From the NCBI GenBank assembly GCA_028824555.1, contig JAPPDJ010000144.1:1-41885 (forward strand): a DNA stretch of 41,885 bases. Reading direction: 5' to 3'. This DNA comes from Gammaproteobacteria bacterium (GTDB taxonomy: Bacteria > Pseudomonadota > Gammaproteobacteria > Pseudomonadales > Azotimanducaceae). The position numbers and the translations under genes are program-made. The notes below the pieces were generated by a model that was given only the letters and a program-made list of their open reading frames with translations, had not been told where the DNA came from and did no database searches. Shown here piece by piece: positions 16,308-24,343 of the stretch. Within the stretch, counting starts at the first letter, position 1; each line of letters begins with the position of its first letter.

Positions 16308-17824
16308 TGCCGCAGGCCGGAGAGCTGTACGAAGGTCTGGAGGAGCGCTTTCGCACCATTGGCCACCTGCGCCATGCCGAGTCCATGCTCTCTTGGGACG
16401 AGGCGGTGATGATGCCGAGCGGCGGCGGCAAGGTGCGCGCCGACGCTTTGGCAGCGCTTGCCGGAACCGTTCACTCGCTCGAAGCCGCGCCTGACATCGC
16501 GGAGTTGACCGAGGCCGCGCTCGAACGCGAGGACGATCCGTGGCGACGCGCAAACCTGGGTCAAATGGCGCGGGTGTCACGACGCGCACGGGCACTTCCC
16601 GAAGATCTGGTGACGGCACTGACCCGCGCTTCGGCCGCAAGCGAGCAAAGCTGGCGCACGGCGAGAGGCGCCAACGATTTCGGCGCCGTCGCGAAGGGCC
16701 TCGAGGAGGTGCTTGGCTTGACGCGAGAACGCGGCCATGCCCTTGCCGAGGCGGCCGGCGACGGCACCGAACCGTACGATGCCCTGCTCGACGAATACGA
16801 GCCCGGCCTGACGCGTGCCGCCATTGATCCAATCTTCGGCGAACTACGCGCAGTCTTGCCGGACTTGATCGACCGCGCCATCTGCCGACAAGCGCCAGCC
16901 AAAGCGCCGACCGGCCCCTTCCCCATTGCCGCGCAGGCAGACCTCGGTCGCAGCCTCATGCGCAAGATGGGCTTCGACTTCGAGCGCGGGCGGCTCGACG
17001 TGAGCCACCACCCCTTCTGCGGCGGCGAGCCGGATGATGCCCGCATCACCACTCGGTACGACGAGGGCGACTTCCTCAAGTCCATGTTCGCGGTGCTGCA
17101 CGAAACCGGCCATGCGCTCTACGAACAGGGCCTGCCGCCGGCTTGGCGGGGGCAGCCGGTGGGCGTGGCGGTCGGGATGGCTCTGCACGAGAGCCAGTCG
17201 CTGTTGATGGAAATGCAGGTGTGCCGCAGCGCGCCCTTCCTTGCCTTCGCGGCGCCCATCGTTCGCCAAGCCTTCGGCGCCGAGGAAACCGATCCCACTT
17301 GGAGCGCCGACAACCTTGCGAGGCTCGCCACTCGCGTCGAGCGCAGCTTCATTCGCGTGGATGCGGACGAAGCAACCTATCCGCTGCACATCGTCCTGCG
17401 CTATGAGATCGAGGCCGCGCTGCTCGACGGCTCTCTCGCCGTTCGGGACATTCCGGACGCGTGGGACGAGAAGATGCGCGCGTATCTCGGAATCGGCACC
17501 GCCGGCAACTTCACCGATGGCTGCATGCAGGATGTGCATTGGTTCGCTGGCCTGATCGGCTACTTCCCCACCTACACGTTAGGCGCCGTCACCGCGGCCC
17601 AGCTTTGGCAGGCGGCGAAAGCAGCTTTGCCGGGGGTGGAGGACGCCATCGGCGCGGGCGATTTCCGGCCATTGCTGTGCTGGCTGCGCGGCAACATCCA
17701 CGGTCAAGGCCGGGTGATGGCCGGGAGCGAGTTGATCGCCCGAGCCACGGGGCGACCCTTGGGCACGGAGGCGTTCCTTGGCCACCTGCGCGGTCGCTAT
17801 CTCGGCGAAGACGGGGCGTCGTGA
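16307..17824 (+). CDS. Carboxypeptidase Taq (M32 family metallopeptidase)
   Basis: 505 residues, normal for M32. The zinc site HETGH lies at 265-269 in FAVLHETGHALYEQGLP, and the third ligand E295 is in MALHESQSLLMEMQV. The family signatures DVSHHPF and YPLHIVLRYEIE are also present. The N-terminus has LSWDEAVMMP, a conserved M32 start. It is a cytoplasmic broad-specificity carboxypeptidase. The ATG overlaps the stop of the serine hydrolase gene, and the 3' end overlaps the Sir2 start (GTGA). The three genes should therefore be one transcript with coupled translation. Confidence 0.96.
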   Translation: MPQAGELYEGLEERFRTIGHLRHAESMLSWDEAVMMPSGGGKVRADALAALAGTVHSLEAAPDIAELTEAALEREDDPWRRANLGQMARVSRRARALPEDLVTALTRASAASEQSWRTARGANDFGAVAKGLEEVLGLTRERGHALAEAAGDGTEPYDALLDEYEPGLTRAAIDPIFGELRAVLPDLIDRAICRQAPAKAPTGPFPIAAQADLGRSLMRKMGFDFERGRLDVSHHPFCGGEPDDARITTRYDEGDFLKSMFAVLHETGHALYEQGLPPAWRGQPVGVAVGMALHESQSLLMEMQVCRSAPFLAFAAPIVRQAFGAEETDPTWSADNLARLATRVERSFIRVDADEATYPLHIVLRYEIEAALLDGSLAVRDIPDAWDEKMRAYLGIGTAGNFTDGCMQDVHWFAGLIGYFPTYTLGAVTAAQLWQAAKAALPGVEDAIGAGDFRPLLCWLRGNIHGQGRVMAGSELIARATGRPLGTEAFLGHLRGRYLGEDGAS

Positions 17825-18717
17825 CTACGGGCCGCGCAGGGAACGCCATCCCGGCGCCGCCCCGGGCCGCCCACGTGCAGGGAACTGGGCCGACCGTGGA
17901 CGAGGTGGCGAGGCTCGCCGACTTCGCGGCCCGCCACGCTCCCCTGTTCGTCATCTCCGGCGCAGGATGCAGCACCGAATCCGGCATCTTCGACTACCGC
18001 GGCCGCGACGGCCAGTGGAAGCGCAAGCCGCCGGTGCAATACGACCAGTTCATCCGCAGCGAGGCGGCCCGGCAGCGCTACTGGGCGAGGAGCCACGTCG
18101 GTTGGCAGCGCTTTCACGCGGCGCGGCCGAATCCAGCGCATCTTGCCCTCGCGGCATTGGAACGCGCTGGAGTCGTCGGCATCGTCGTGACCCAGAACGT
18201 GGACGGCCTGCATCAGGCGGCAGGACACGAACGCGTGATCGACCTGCATGGGCGGCTTGATGCCGTGATCTGTACCGCATGCGGGCGGCGAACGGCTCGT
18301 GCCGACGTGGCCGCGTGGCTGGACTGGAACAATCCTGGGTTCGAGACGCCTGAGCACTCCCTCGCGCCAGACGGCGACGCCGACTTCGAGGGCGTGGACC
18401 TGACGGGCTTCCGGGTTCCCTGTTGCGACCGTTGCGGCGGAGTCGTCAAGCCGGATGTGGTGTTCTTCGGCGAGAACGTACCGCGAGCGAGGGTGGACGC
18501 GGCGTTCGACGCACTCGCCCAATCGGGCGGCGTGCTGATCTGCGGATCGTCGGTGATGGTGCAGTCGAGCTTCCGCTTCTGCCGCCGGGCCGAGGCAATG
18601 CACCTGCCCGTCGCGGCGCTGAACCAAGGGGTGACGCGTGCCGACGCCATGCTCAGCCTGAAGGTCGAGGCGCGGTGCGGTCCCACGCTGGCTGCGCTTG
18701 CCGCCGGTCTCGGCTGA
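17821..18717 (+). CDS. Sir2-family NAD-dependent protein deacylase
   Basis: 298 residues. GAGCSTESGI at 47-56 and DYRG bind NAD; TQNVDGLH at 124-131 and H143 in DLHGRL form the active site. A structural zinc is held by C151/C154 and C202/C205 (CTAC and CDRC). VVFFGE and the late CGSSVMVQSSF segment also fit Sir2. The product removes acyl groups from lysines using NAD. The start is GTG 17821, overlapping the M32 stop, so the first 25 residues are a non-conserved extension. The length and spacing suggest a class II/SirTM-neighbour bacterial sirtuin, but the subclass is not certain. It is the last gene of its operon. Confidence 0.94.
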   Translation: MTTGRAGNAIPAPPRAAHVQGTGPTVDEVARLADFAARHAPLFVISGAGCSTESGIFDYRGRDGQWKRKPPVQYDQFIRSEAARQRYWARSHVGWQRFHAARPNPAHLALAALERAGVVGIVVTQNVDGLHQAAGHERVIDLHGRLDAVICTACGRRTARADVAAWLDWNNPGFETPEHSLAPDGDADFEGVDLTGFRVPCCDRCGGVVKPDVVFFGENVPRARVDAAFDALAQSGGVLICGSSVMVQSSFRFCRRAEAMHLPVAALNQGVTRADAMLSLKVEARCGPTLAALAAGLG

Positions 18718-18722
18718 CGAGG

Positions 18723-19340
18723 ATGTTCCACGGCCGTGTCTGGGGCGCTCCCGCCAAGGAGGGTCGCCTCGGAGGTTGTCTCGCGGGATGCCTTCGTGTT
18801 CGGCGGCGTAGTCGTTCGGCGTGTCGGTGCCTCCTCATCGTTCTTGGTTCGCTGGCCCCATTCTTCGCGCCGGCAATGGCGGCAGAAAGCGAGGCCACGA
18901 CAGCCGCGCCGGAGGAAGACCCTGCGCCGGCGAATGCAGACATCGAGGCGATCCTTGCCAACCCACTCGGCAATGCCGCCTACGTGAAAGAATCTCGTTG
19001 CATTCCCGGCGGCGGCTTCGGCAACGTGGACGTCGTCGATGACCGCAACTTGGTCTTCGAGGGTCGCCGCGGCACACTCTGGTGGAATCGGCTCCGCCAA
19101 CGCTGCCTTGGACTCCACAGCAACATGCGCCTGACGATGGAGCGCCGCAGTTGGCGATTCTGCGCCCGCGACCGCTTCCGCGGAGTGGGCCGCAGCGCAA
19201 CCGAGCTCCCGTCCACCATCTGCGAACTCGGCAACTTCGTCGAACTGGACCCGGAATCCAGCGAACTGCTGCGCCGCGCCATCGAAGCGAGCCGCCGCAA
19301 CACGGTAGTCGGCACGACAGTACGCCGCGCCGCACAGTAG
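18723..19340 (+). CDS. Secreted DUF6491-like small protein
   Basis: 205 residues from ATG 18723. A basic stretch, then a hydrophobic segment ending in a typical cleavage region (CRCLLIVLGSLAPFFAPAMA|AES, residues about 35-54), indicates export. The mature part has paired cysteines and the pattern CIPGGGFGNVDVVDDRNLVFE, then GTLWWNRLRQRC, then WRFCARDRF and TICELGNF. This matches what I know of DUF6491 proteins, which have no established function. The start is uncertain, since GAGG abuts the ATG with no proper spacing. It lies 5 bases after the Sir2 gene and could be co-transcribed. A strong palindrome follows. Confidence 0.65.
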   Translation: MFHGRVWGAPAKEGRLGGCLAGCLRVRRRSRSACRCLLIVLGSLAPFFAPAMAAESEATTAAPEEDPAPANADIEAILANPLGNAAYVKESRCIPGGGFGNVDVVDDRNLVFEGRRGTLWWNRLRQRCLGLHSNMRLTMERRSWRFCARDRFRGVGRSATELPSTICELGNFVELDPESSELLRRAIEASRRNTVVGTTVRRAAQ

Positions 19341-19352
19341 GCCGCTTTCCTC

Positions 19353-19381
19353 GTTGGGGACGGGCTTGTCCCGTCCCCAAC
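19353..19381. terminator. Family A palindrome, probable bidirectional terminator
   Basis: GTTGGGGACGGG and CCCGTCCCCAAC form a perfect 12-bp stem with a CTTGT loop. It lies between two convergent genes (ends 19340 plus and 19399 minus). It has no run of T, so termination would depend on the stem alone or on Rho. It is a single complete copy of the family A repeat. Confidence 0.6.
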
Positions 19382-19398
19382 GACCGGCACACGCCTCG

Positions 19399-20553
19399 TC
19401 AATCTTCCCCGCGAGCCAAGGCCCGCTTGCTCTCGATCAAGTTGGCGTATTGGGCCGCTAGCCAAGGCGCGTGTTCCGGTGGGCAAGCCTTGCGCGCCTC
19501 CTTCAGTTCGCGGCGGACGCGGTCCGTCATCGAGCGCAGGTGTGTTTCCGCACCCCTGCCGCTGAGTTCCGCCTCAGCCCAGTGGTGGGTGGGGTACACC
19601 GCGAGATTGCCTACGATCGTACGATCCATGAAATCCGCGAGCGCTTCTGCCGACTCGAAGCTGCCCTCGACGGGCCGTGCGAAGTGGGCGTGGACGCGGC
19701 CCTTGAAGCCGAGGATGCCGAGTTCGATGCTGCGGAAGTCCTCATCCGGTGCTTTCGCATAGTCGCCGTCACGGTCGCGCAGATACAGTTCCCGCGCCTT
19801 CATGGCCGCGCACGGATCGAGTTCGTAGGAGAGCGACACCGGCACGAGGCGCACGCGCTGCAGCCAGCCGAAGGGCTCCGCGACTTCCTTGCGCCAGGCT
19901 AGCCCTAGCATCTTCAAGAGTGCGGGATCAGTACGGTCGAAACCGTCCTTGGTGCGGCCTTCGCGCTGGGCGATCCACACCGAGGTGCCGGACTCGAGCG
20001 TGTGGCGAATGTAGGCCGAGGTGCGTCTGAGCGCCGCGTATTGCGCCCGGGCGCTGCCACCGCCACGCGGCACCACGAAGCTCTTGTTCAGGCGCATGAG
20101 ATCGCTCTCGAACGGGCGGCCAAACAGGTTGTCGCCCACCGCGATCTCGGCGGTTTCGTGGCATTCGAGCCAGATCGCATAGTTGACGAGGGCCGGATCC
20201 ACGGCAATGTCGCGGTGGTTGGAGACGAATAGGTGCGGTGCGCCGCGCGGCAAATCCTCGACGCCAGCGTAGGTGAACTCAGTCATGGTCTTGCGCACCA
20301 GCTTCTCGACATGGGTCGAGAGCAGTTGCTGCATATCTGCCACCGAGGCGACGCCCCGGAGGCGGCGCCGCAGCAGGGCGCGAACCCAATGACGCACCAG
20401 GCCCGGCAGCAATCGATGCCACGTCGGCGCAATGCGCGCCGCCGCGAGATCAATGAGTTCGCCGGTGTCGAGCAGCCGCGCCAGAACACCGGCAACCTCC
20501 GCATCTCGATACGGACGAATGTCCTCAAACTCGTCCAAGACGGCCAGCCCCAC
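19399..20553 (-). CDS. PlsC-like 1-acylglycerol-3-phosphate acyltransferase family protein
   Basis: About 384 residues. The frame extends upstream into a repeat, so I place the start near GTG 20551-20553; a TTG a few codons on is possible. The acyltransferase site is LFVSNHRDIAVDP, with H113 and D115/D119, an NHRD variant instead of the usual NHx4D. Further motifs are FVVPRGGG, the acceptor-binding VWIAQREGRTKDG (in place of FPEGTRS) and VPVSLSYELDPC. This pattern occurs in a subgroup of PlsC-like proteins thought to acylate lysophospholipids at the inner membrane. There are no obvious membrane spans. It is transcribed divergently from the SDR gene, with only about 107 bases for both promoters, and that space holds a family B repeat. 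Confidence 0.82.
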   Translation of the reverse strand: MGLAVLDEFEDIRPYRDAEVAGVLARLLDTGELIDLAAARIAPTWHRLLPGLVRHWVRALLRRRLRGVASVADMQQLLSTHVEKLVRKTMTEFTYAGVEDLPRGAPHLFVSNHRDIAVDPALVNYAIWLECHETAEIAVGDNLFGRPFESDLMRLNKSFVVPRGGGSARAQYAALRRTSAYIRHTLESGTSVWIAQREGRTKDGFDRTDPALLKMLGLAWRKEVAEPFGWLQRVRLVPVSLSYELDPCAAMKARELYLRDRDGDYAKAPDEDFRSIELGILGFKGRVHAHFARPVEGSFESAEALADFMDRTIVGNLAVYPTHHWAEAELSGRGAETHLRSMTDRVRRELKEARKACPPEHAPWLAAQYANLIESKRALARGED

Positions 20554-20605
20554 GCCCTCTCTTCGGTGCCCGGCAACGCGCCCGCGCAGTATCGCACGGC
20601 CCTCT

Positions 20606-20632
20606 GAAGGGAAGGCAGAATGCCCTACCTCC
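20606..20632. repeat. Family B repeat between divergent genes
   Basis: GGGAAGGCAGAATGCCCTAC followed by CTCC is a damaged copy of the family B hairpin, whose intact form has a 10-bp stem AGGGAAGGCA. It sits in the short space between the acyltransferase and SDR starts, where it may disturb or shape their promoters. Confidence 0.6.
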
Positions 20633-20660
20633 GGAGGACTGCAGACAGAAGGGAGCACAA

Positions 20661-21431
20661 ATGGACCTGGAGCTTGATGGCAAGACCGTGCTGGTCACAG
20701 GCAGCCACCGCGGCACTGGCCTCGTGATCGCCACCGCATTCCTGCGCGAGGGAGCCCGGACGTTCGTCCACGGCTTCGAGCAGGACCAAGCCAAGGCGGC
20801 AGTGGCGGAAATCGAGGGCGGTACGGCGGTGTTTGGCGACATTCGCACCGAAGAGGGTGCCGCGGCCGTGGCGGCGCAGGTCGGCGTGGCGCCGGACATC
20901 CTCGTCAACAACTACGGCGCCGCCAGCGGTGGTCGCTGGGAGGCTGCTTCCGACTCGGACTGGATCGCCATGTACGAAACCAACGTGCTGTCCGCGCAGC
21001 GCATGATCCGCCGCTTCCTGCCCGAGATGCGCGAACGCACAAGCGCCCGAATCATCAACCTCGGCACCGCCGGCACCCTCGCGCCGGCGGCGCGCAATCC
21101 GCACTACTACTCCGCCAAGGCCGCCCTCGTGACCATGACCTCGAGCCTCGCCCAGGATGTGGCCGGCACCGGCATCCGCGTGAACCTCGTCTCGCCGGGC
21201 ATGATCCGCACTCCGGAAGTTGAGGCTGGCTACATGCGCCGAGCCGCTCGCGAGGGCTGGGGCGACACCTGGGACGAGGTAGAACCCCACGTTGCCGCCC
21301 GCATCCCCATCCGCCGCATCGCCCGGCGCGAGGAAGTGGCCGATCTCGTCCTGTTCCTCGCCAGCTCCCGCGCCGATGCCATCCACGGCCAGAACATCGT
21401 CATCGACGGCGGCGCCGTCGCCCGGTCTTGA
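20661..21431 (+). CDS. Short-chain dehydrogenase/reductase
   Basis: 256 residues, the classical SDR length. TGSHRGTG at 13-20 is the cofactor loop; NNYGA at 83-87 replaces the usual NNAG. Y149 and K153 (HYYSAKAAL) are the catalytic pair. The catalytic Ser position appears to be Thr (INLGTAGTLA, T136 or T139). VNLVSPGMIRTPE and the end HGQNIVIDGG complete the fold. It is a cytoplasmic NAD(P)-dependent oxidoreductase of unknown substrate. A GGGAG Shine-Dalgarno precedes the ATG. Confidence 0.94.
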   Translation: MDLELDGKTVLVTGSHRGTGLVIATAFLREGARTFVHGFEQDQAKAAVAEIEGGTAVFGDIRTEEGAAAVAAQVGVAPDILVNNYGAASGGRWEAASDSDWIAMYETNVLSAQRMIRRFLPEMRERTSARIINLGTAGTLAPAARNPHYYSAKAALVTMTSSLAQDVAGTGIRVNLVSPGMIRTPEVEAGYMRRAAREGWGDTWDEVEPHVAARIPIRRIARREEVADLVLFLASSRADAIHGQNIVIDGGAVARS

Positions 21432-21487
21432 AGGCATCGCAAACCGCGTCTGCTATGGTGCGGCGCGCAGGTGGCAGGAGCGCTTAG

Positions 21488-22213
21488 ATGGAGTGGCTGG
21501 CGGGAACGAGCGGCTACAGCTACAAGGAGTGGAAGGGCAGCTTCTACCCCGAAAAGATCAAACCCGACGCCATGCTGGGCTGGTACGCAACGCAGTTGCC
21601 AGCGGTGGAAATCAACAACACCTTCTATCGGATGCCGGCCAGCCGAACGCTGGAGACGTGGCGCGATGCGGTGCCGGAGCACTTCCGCTTCTCCATCAAG
21701 GCGCCGCGCAGCATTTCGCACAAGGCGAGGTTGCACGACTGCGAAGACGCCACCTCGTACTTAGCCGACAAGGTGCGCACGCTCGGCGACAAGCTCGGTT
21801 GCGTGCTGTTTCAGCTTCCGCCATACGTGCGCAAGGATGCCGGGCTGCTCGACGCCTTCCTCGGCACGTGGCCGAAGGAGCTGCCGGTGGCGCTGGAGTT
21901 TCGCCACCGGTCTTGGTTTGACGAGGAGATTGCGGAGACGTTAGGGAGGCACGACGCCGCCATCTGCGTCTCCGAGGACGGCAAGCTGGATCTGCCGACC
22001 TTCTTCGCCACCACGGACTGGACGTATTTCCGGCTGCGCAAGCAGGATTACGACGACGTGGCCTTGGCGCTCTGGCGGGCGCGGGGCGAGCAAAGCGGTG
22101 CCGGTCGGGGCCTCGCCTTCTTCAAGCATGAGGACGAAGGCGCGGGGCCGGCGCTTGCGAAAAGATTCCTCGGAATCGAGCCTGCCCGGCAAGACGAGGG
22201 GGCGCCGTGCTGA
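21488..22213 (+). CDS. DUF72 (YecE-like) protein
   Basis: 241 residues. It has the DUF72 TIM-barrel signatures WLAGTSGYSYKEWKGSFYP, LPAVEINNTFYRMP, FRFSIKAPRSISHKARL, GCVLFQLPPYVRKD and VALEFRHRSWF. The biochemical function is unknown; the fold resembles endonuclease IV and xylose-isomerase-like barrels. GGAG (21477-21480) lies 7 bases before the ATG. The C-terminus overlaps the GTG start of the PhyH gene by 7 bases, suggesting coupled expression. Confidence 0.93.
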   Translation: MEWLAGTSGYSYKEWKGSFYPEKIKPDAMLGWYATQLPAVEINNTFYRMPASRTLETWRDAVPEHFRFSIKAPRSISHKARLHDCEDATSYLADKVRTLGDKLGCVLFQLPPYVRKDAGLLDAFLGTWPKELPVALEFRHRSWFDEEIAETLGRHDAAICVSEDGKLDLPTFFATTDWTYFRLRKQDYDDVALALWRARGEQSGAGRGLAFFKHEDEGAGPALAKRFLGIEPARQDEGAPC

Positions 22214-22959
22214 CCAAGCAGCAGATTGACGAGTTCCATCGCGAGGGCTTCGTGTTGGTGCCCGGCTTGCTCGAGCCGGCCGAGCAGGAACGCTACAACG
22301 CCCGCTTCCTCGACATCGCGCAAGGCGATGCCCCGCCCGAAATGACGGTGATGCGCGACGTGATGGTCGTGAAGGGTGCCGTGACGCCGAAGACGCCGGT
22401 ACACGGCATCAACAAGATCATGAACTTGGAGACGGACCCCATCCTGTTCGACTACGCCCGCCATCCGGCCACGCTCGCCATCGCCGCGCAGCTAACGGGC
22501 GACCAACACCTCTACACCATCTCCACCAACGTCTTCAACAAGCCGCCCGACATCGATGGCCGCCATCCACTGCACCAGGACTTGCGCTATTTCCGCCTGC
22601 GACCCGCGAGCGGCATCGTCGGCGTCTGGACGGCTCTCTCGCCCTGCACGCGGGAGTCCGGCTGCCTCGCCGTGATCCCACGCTCCCACCATGGCCCACT
22701 GCTAGGGCACGGTGACCCTGATTGGGAGTACGTCAACCGCGCCTTCTACGGCGTCACCGACGTGGACCGCGACTCTCGCCAACACATCGAGATGGCACCC
22801 GGCGACACGCTGTTCTTCCACCCGCTGCTGGTCCACGGCTCCGGTCGCAACCGCACAAACGACTTCCGCCGCGCCATCTCCATCCACTACGCGAGCGCCG
22901 AATGCACGACGCCCGGAAGGGACTGGAAGACCGGGCCGCACGTCCGCCCGGTGCCGTAG
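22207..22959 (+). CDS. Phytanoyl-CoA dioxygenase (PhyH) family protein
   Basis: 250 residues. It is an Fe(II)/2-oxoglutarate-dependent oxygenase of the PhyH fold. The iron ligands are H123 and D125 in LHQDLRY and H210 in PLLVHGSG, and R221/R222 after NDF bind 2-oxoglutarate. The start MLTKQQIDEFHREGFVLVPG is typical. The substrate is open: many bacterial members hydroxylate small metabolites rather than phytanoyl-CoA. The GTG start at 22207 overlaps the DUF72 gene by 7 bases. Its TAG stop is made by the first bases of a GTAGGGGC repeat, and the final codon is CCG (Pro), as in two other genes of the window. Confidence 0.92.
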   Translation: MLTKQQIDEFHREGFVLVPGLLEPAEQERYNARFLDIAQGDAPPEMTVMRDVMVVKGAVTPKTPVHGINKIMNLETDPILFDYARHPATLAIAAQLTGDQHLYTISTNVFNKPPDIDGRHPLHQDLRYFRLRPASGIVGVWTALSPCTRESGCLAVIPRSHHGPLLGHGDPDWEYVNRAFYGVTDVDRDSRQHIEMAPGDTLFFHPLLVHGSGRNRTNDFRRAISIHYASAECTTPGRDWKTGPHVRPVP

Positions 22960-23099
22960 GGGCAACCTTCGTGGGTGCACGTGGCGAGCGCATCGGCAGA
23001 CTCGCCACTCGGATGTAGGGGCGACCCTTGTGGTCGCCCGTGCCGAGTCCATCGCAGCGTCTGCGCGCCCGTCAGGGCGCGCCGGGACGGGACAAGCCC
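22956..23099. repeat. Cluster of family A variants and a C fragment
   Basis: GTAGGGGCAACCTTCGTGGG starts at 22956. GTAGGGGCGACCCTTGTGGT followed by CGCCC runs 23015-23039. GCGCGCCCGTCAGGGCGCGC (23065-23084) is followed at once by GGGACGGGACAAGCCC (23084-23099). That last arrangement, a C stem fused to an inverted A arm, also occurs at 8739-8774. From 23100 to 23244 nothing else is recognisable except an AT-richer stretch (about 23158-23178), which might hold the lost integrase promoter. Confidence 0.7.
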
Positions 23100-23244
23100 A
23101 CCGCCGACGGGTGGTTTTCCGCGGTTGCAGGACTTCGCCGGAAGTCCTTTAACCTGCCGATAAATATAAACTTTTTTGCGTACCGGGCACCTCCGGGGCA
23201 CACTGCTTCTCAACAACCCCTTGTAACCGAACGGGGAACGGGAA

Positions 23245-23458
23245 GTGAACAATCGACCCCTCATGCTGTCCGCAACCTTCGTGCGCAACGCCAACACGCC
23301 CGGCCGCTACGGCGACGGCCGCGGCGGGCTTGGACTCGGCCTGCTCGTCCGGCCCGCCCTGCGCGGCGGACTCAACAAGCCCTAGACGCAGAGCGTCCGC
23401 ATCGACGGCAGGCCCACCAGCCTCGGCCTCGGGCGCTACCCCGTCGTAACCCTGCGTC
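23245..23458 (+). pseudogene. P4-type tyrosine recombinase (integrase) N-terminal remnant
   Basis: From GTG 23245 the frame reads NRPLMLSATFVRNANTPGRY, then GDGRGGLGLGLLVRP, a stop (TAG 23383-23385), TQSVRIDGRPTSLGLGRYPV, then VTL. This is the DUF4102-type arm-binding domain that begins P4-like integrases, where W-x-Q-R-I-R-I-x-G is normal; the stop replaces the conserved Trp codon (TGG to TAG). Similarity ends near 23458, and the core-binding and catalytic domains are absent. It marks one edge of a former integrated element. No tRNA gene or att repeat was found beside it. Confidence 0.85.
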
Positions 23459-23476
23459 ATCCACCCTCACTTGCGA

Positions 23477-24166
23477 CTACGGCATCCCGGATCCCTCTCC
23501 ACGCGCTTCGATGATCCGCCGCACAATTCGCAGGGAAGCCTGCACACTCTCCCGCCTCCATCCCTGCGACAGATGCTGACAATAGATTGCCGGGCAACCT
23601 TTCAGCTCCGCGCGTCCAAAGGCGCGCCAGCCACGCGCGTCGAACACCTCGTCGCGCCAATGTCCCTCCAATCCCAACGCTTCGCTCGCCTTCTTGCCGA
23701 ACAGCAGGACCGCTCTCGGGCACATCGCCGACACCATGCGCCTGACCCACGTCGACGAAAACTCGCGCCAATCTGCCCTAGCACCATGCTTGGCCATCCA
23801 ACGGTTGGACTCCTTTGCCGGCGCCTCCGGAAAGCACGCGGCCATGGCAACTGTTCGATCCTCGAGCGTTTCGCTCAGCCCAGCTTCGCCAAACTGACTC
23901 CGCAGTGCGCGACCAAAGTCAAACTCACTGTCAAGGTAGCGAAGCCTGTCAGGCCAAATCGGCTCCGACGGAGAAGCGTCTCCGGCGCCACCCTGAAAGG
24001 ACACCAGCATCAACTCGGGATTCCGCATCGGCGGCCCGTACATTGCCGTGATCCTGGATTCGACTACGTCTTGCAGCCGAGCATCCTCCATTCTCCGGAA
24101 TGCCTCTTCGTACATGCGATGCGCAAGCTCGACGATCTCCGCTTGCGACCGTGCCGGTCGCTCCAT
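23477..24166 (-). CDS. Uracil-DNA glycosylase superfamily-like protein
   Basis: 229 residues. I read it as UDG-fold from the order of its motifs. A first loop, PPMRNPELMLVSFQGGAGD (45-63), stands where the catalytic motif lies. R86-A-L-R and then VAMAACFPEAPAKESNRW (106-123) resemble the second strand and substrate loop. VRRMVSAMCPRAVLLFGKKA, then SEALGL (141-166), is the typical helix and LFG strand. YCQHLSQGWRRES (195-207) stands where UDGs have HPS. The usual catalytic Asp/Asn of motif 1 is not obvious, so it may be inactive or specialised. Its ATG directly abuts a TAG (TAGATG). It is third in the minus-strand cassette 25622-23477 and lies next to the integrase remnant. Confidence 0.6.
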   Translation of the reverse strand: MERPARSQAEIVELAHRMYEEAFRRMEDARLQDVVESRITAMYGPPMRNPELMLVSFQGGAGDASPSEPIWPDRLRYLDSEFDFGRALRSQFGEAGLSETLEDRTVAMAACFPEAPAKESNRWMAKHGARADWREFSSTWVRRMVSAMCPRAVLLFGKKASEALGLEGHWRDEVFDARGWRAFGRAELKGCPAIYCQHLSQGWRRESVQASLRIVRRIIEARGEGSGMP

Positions 24167-24343
24167 CTACGCGTTCTCCTTCGACAAATCAACCTCCACC
24201 ACCGTGATCCTGCCTTTTTGGCAAACGCCCTTCACTCGGGCAACAGCAACCCGCCGCTCTCTACCTTGTCGAGAGCGTCGCGCTCGGCCGTCCGTCAGGA
24301 CACACGTTGATTGCCGGAGTTGGTTCCGCCCCTCCGGCCTTGG

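Noticed and set aside
15063-16832. Long minus-strand open frame opposite the serine hydrolase and M32 genes
   Set aside because: Low-complexity Arg/Pro/His translation, antisense to two clear enzymes; a GC-driven shadow.
20554-20658. Upstream extension of the acyltransferase to the ATG at 20656-20658
   Set aside because: The added residues come from a family B repeat and the promoter space of the SDR gene; no ribosome-binding site fits.
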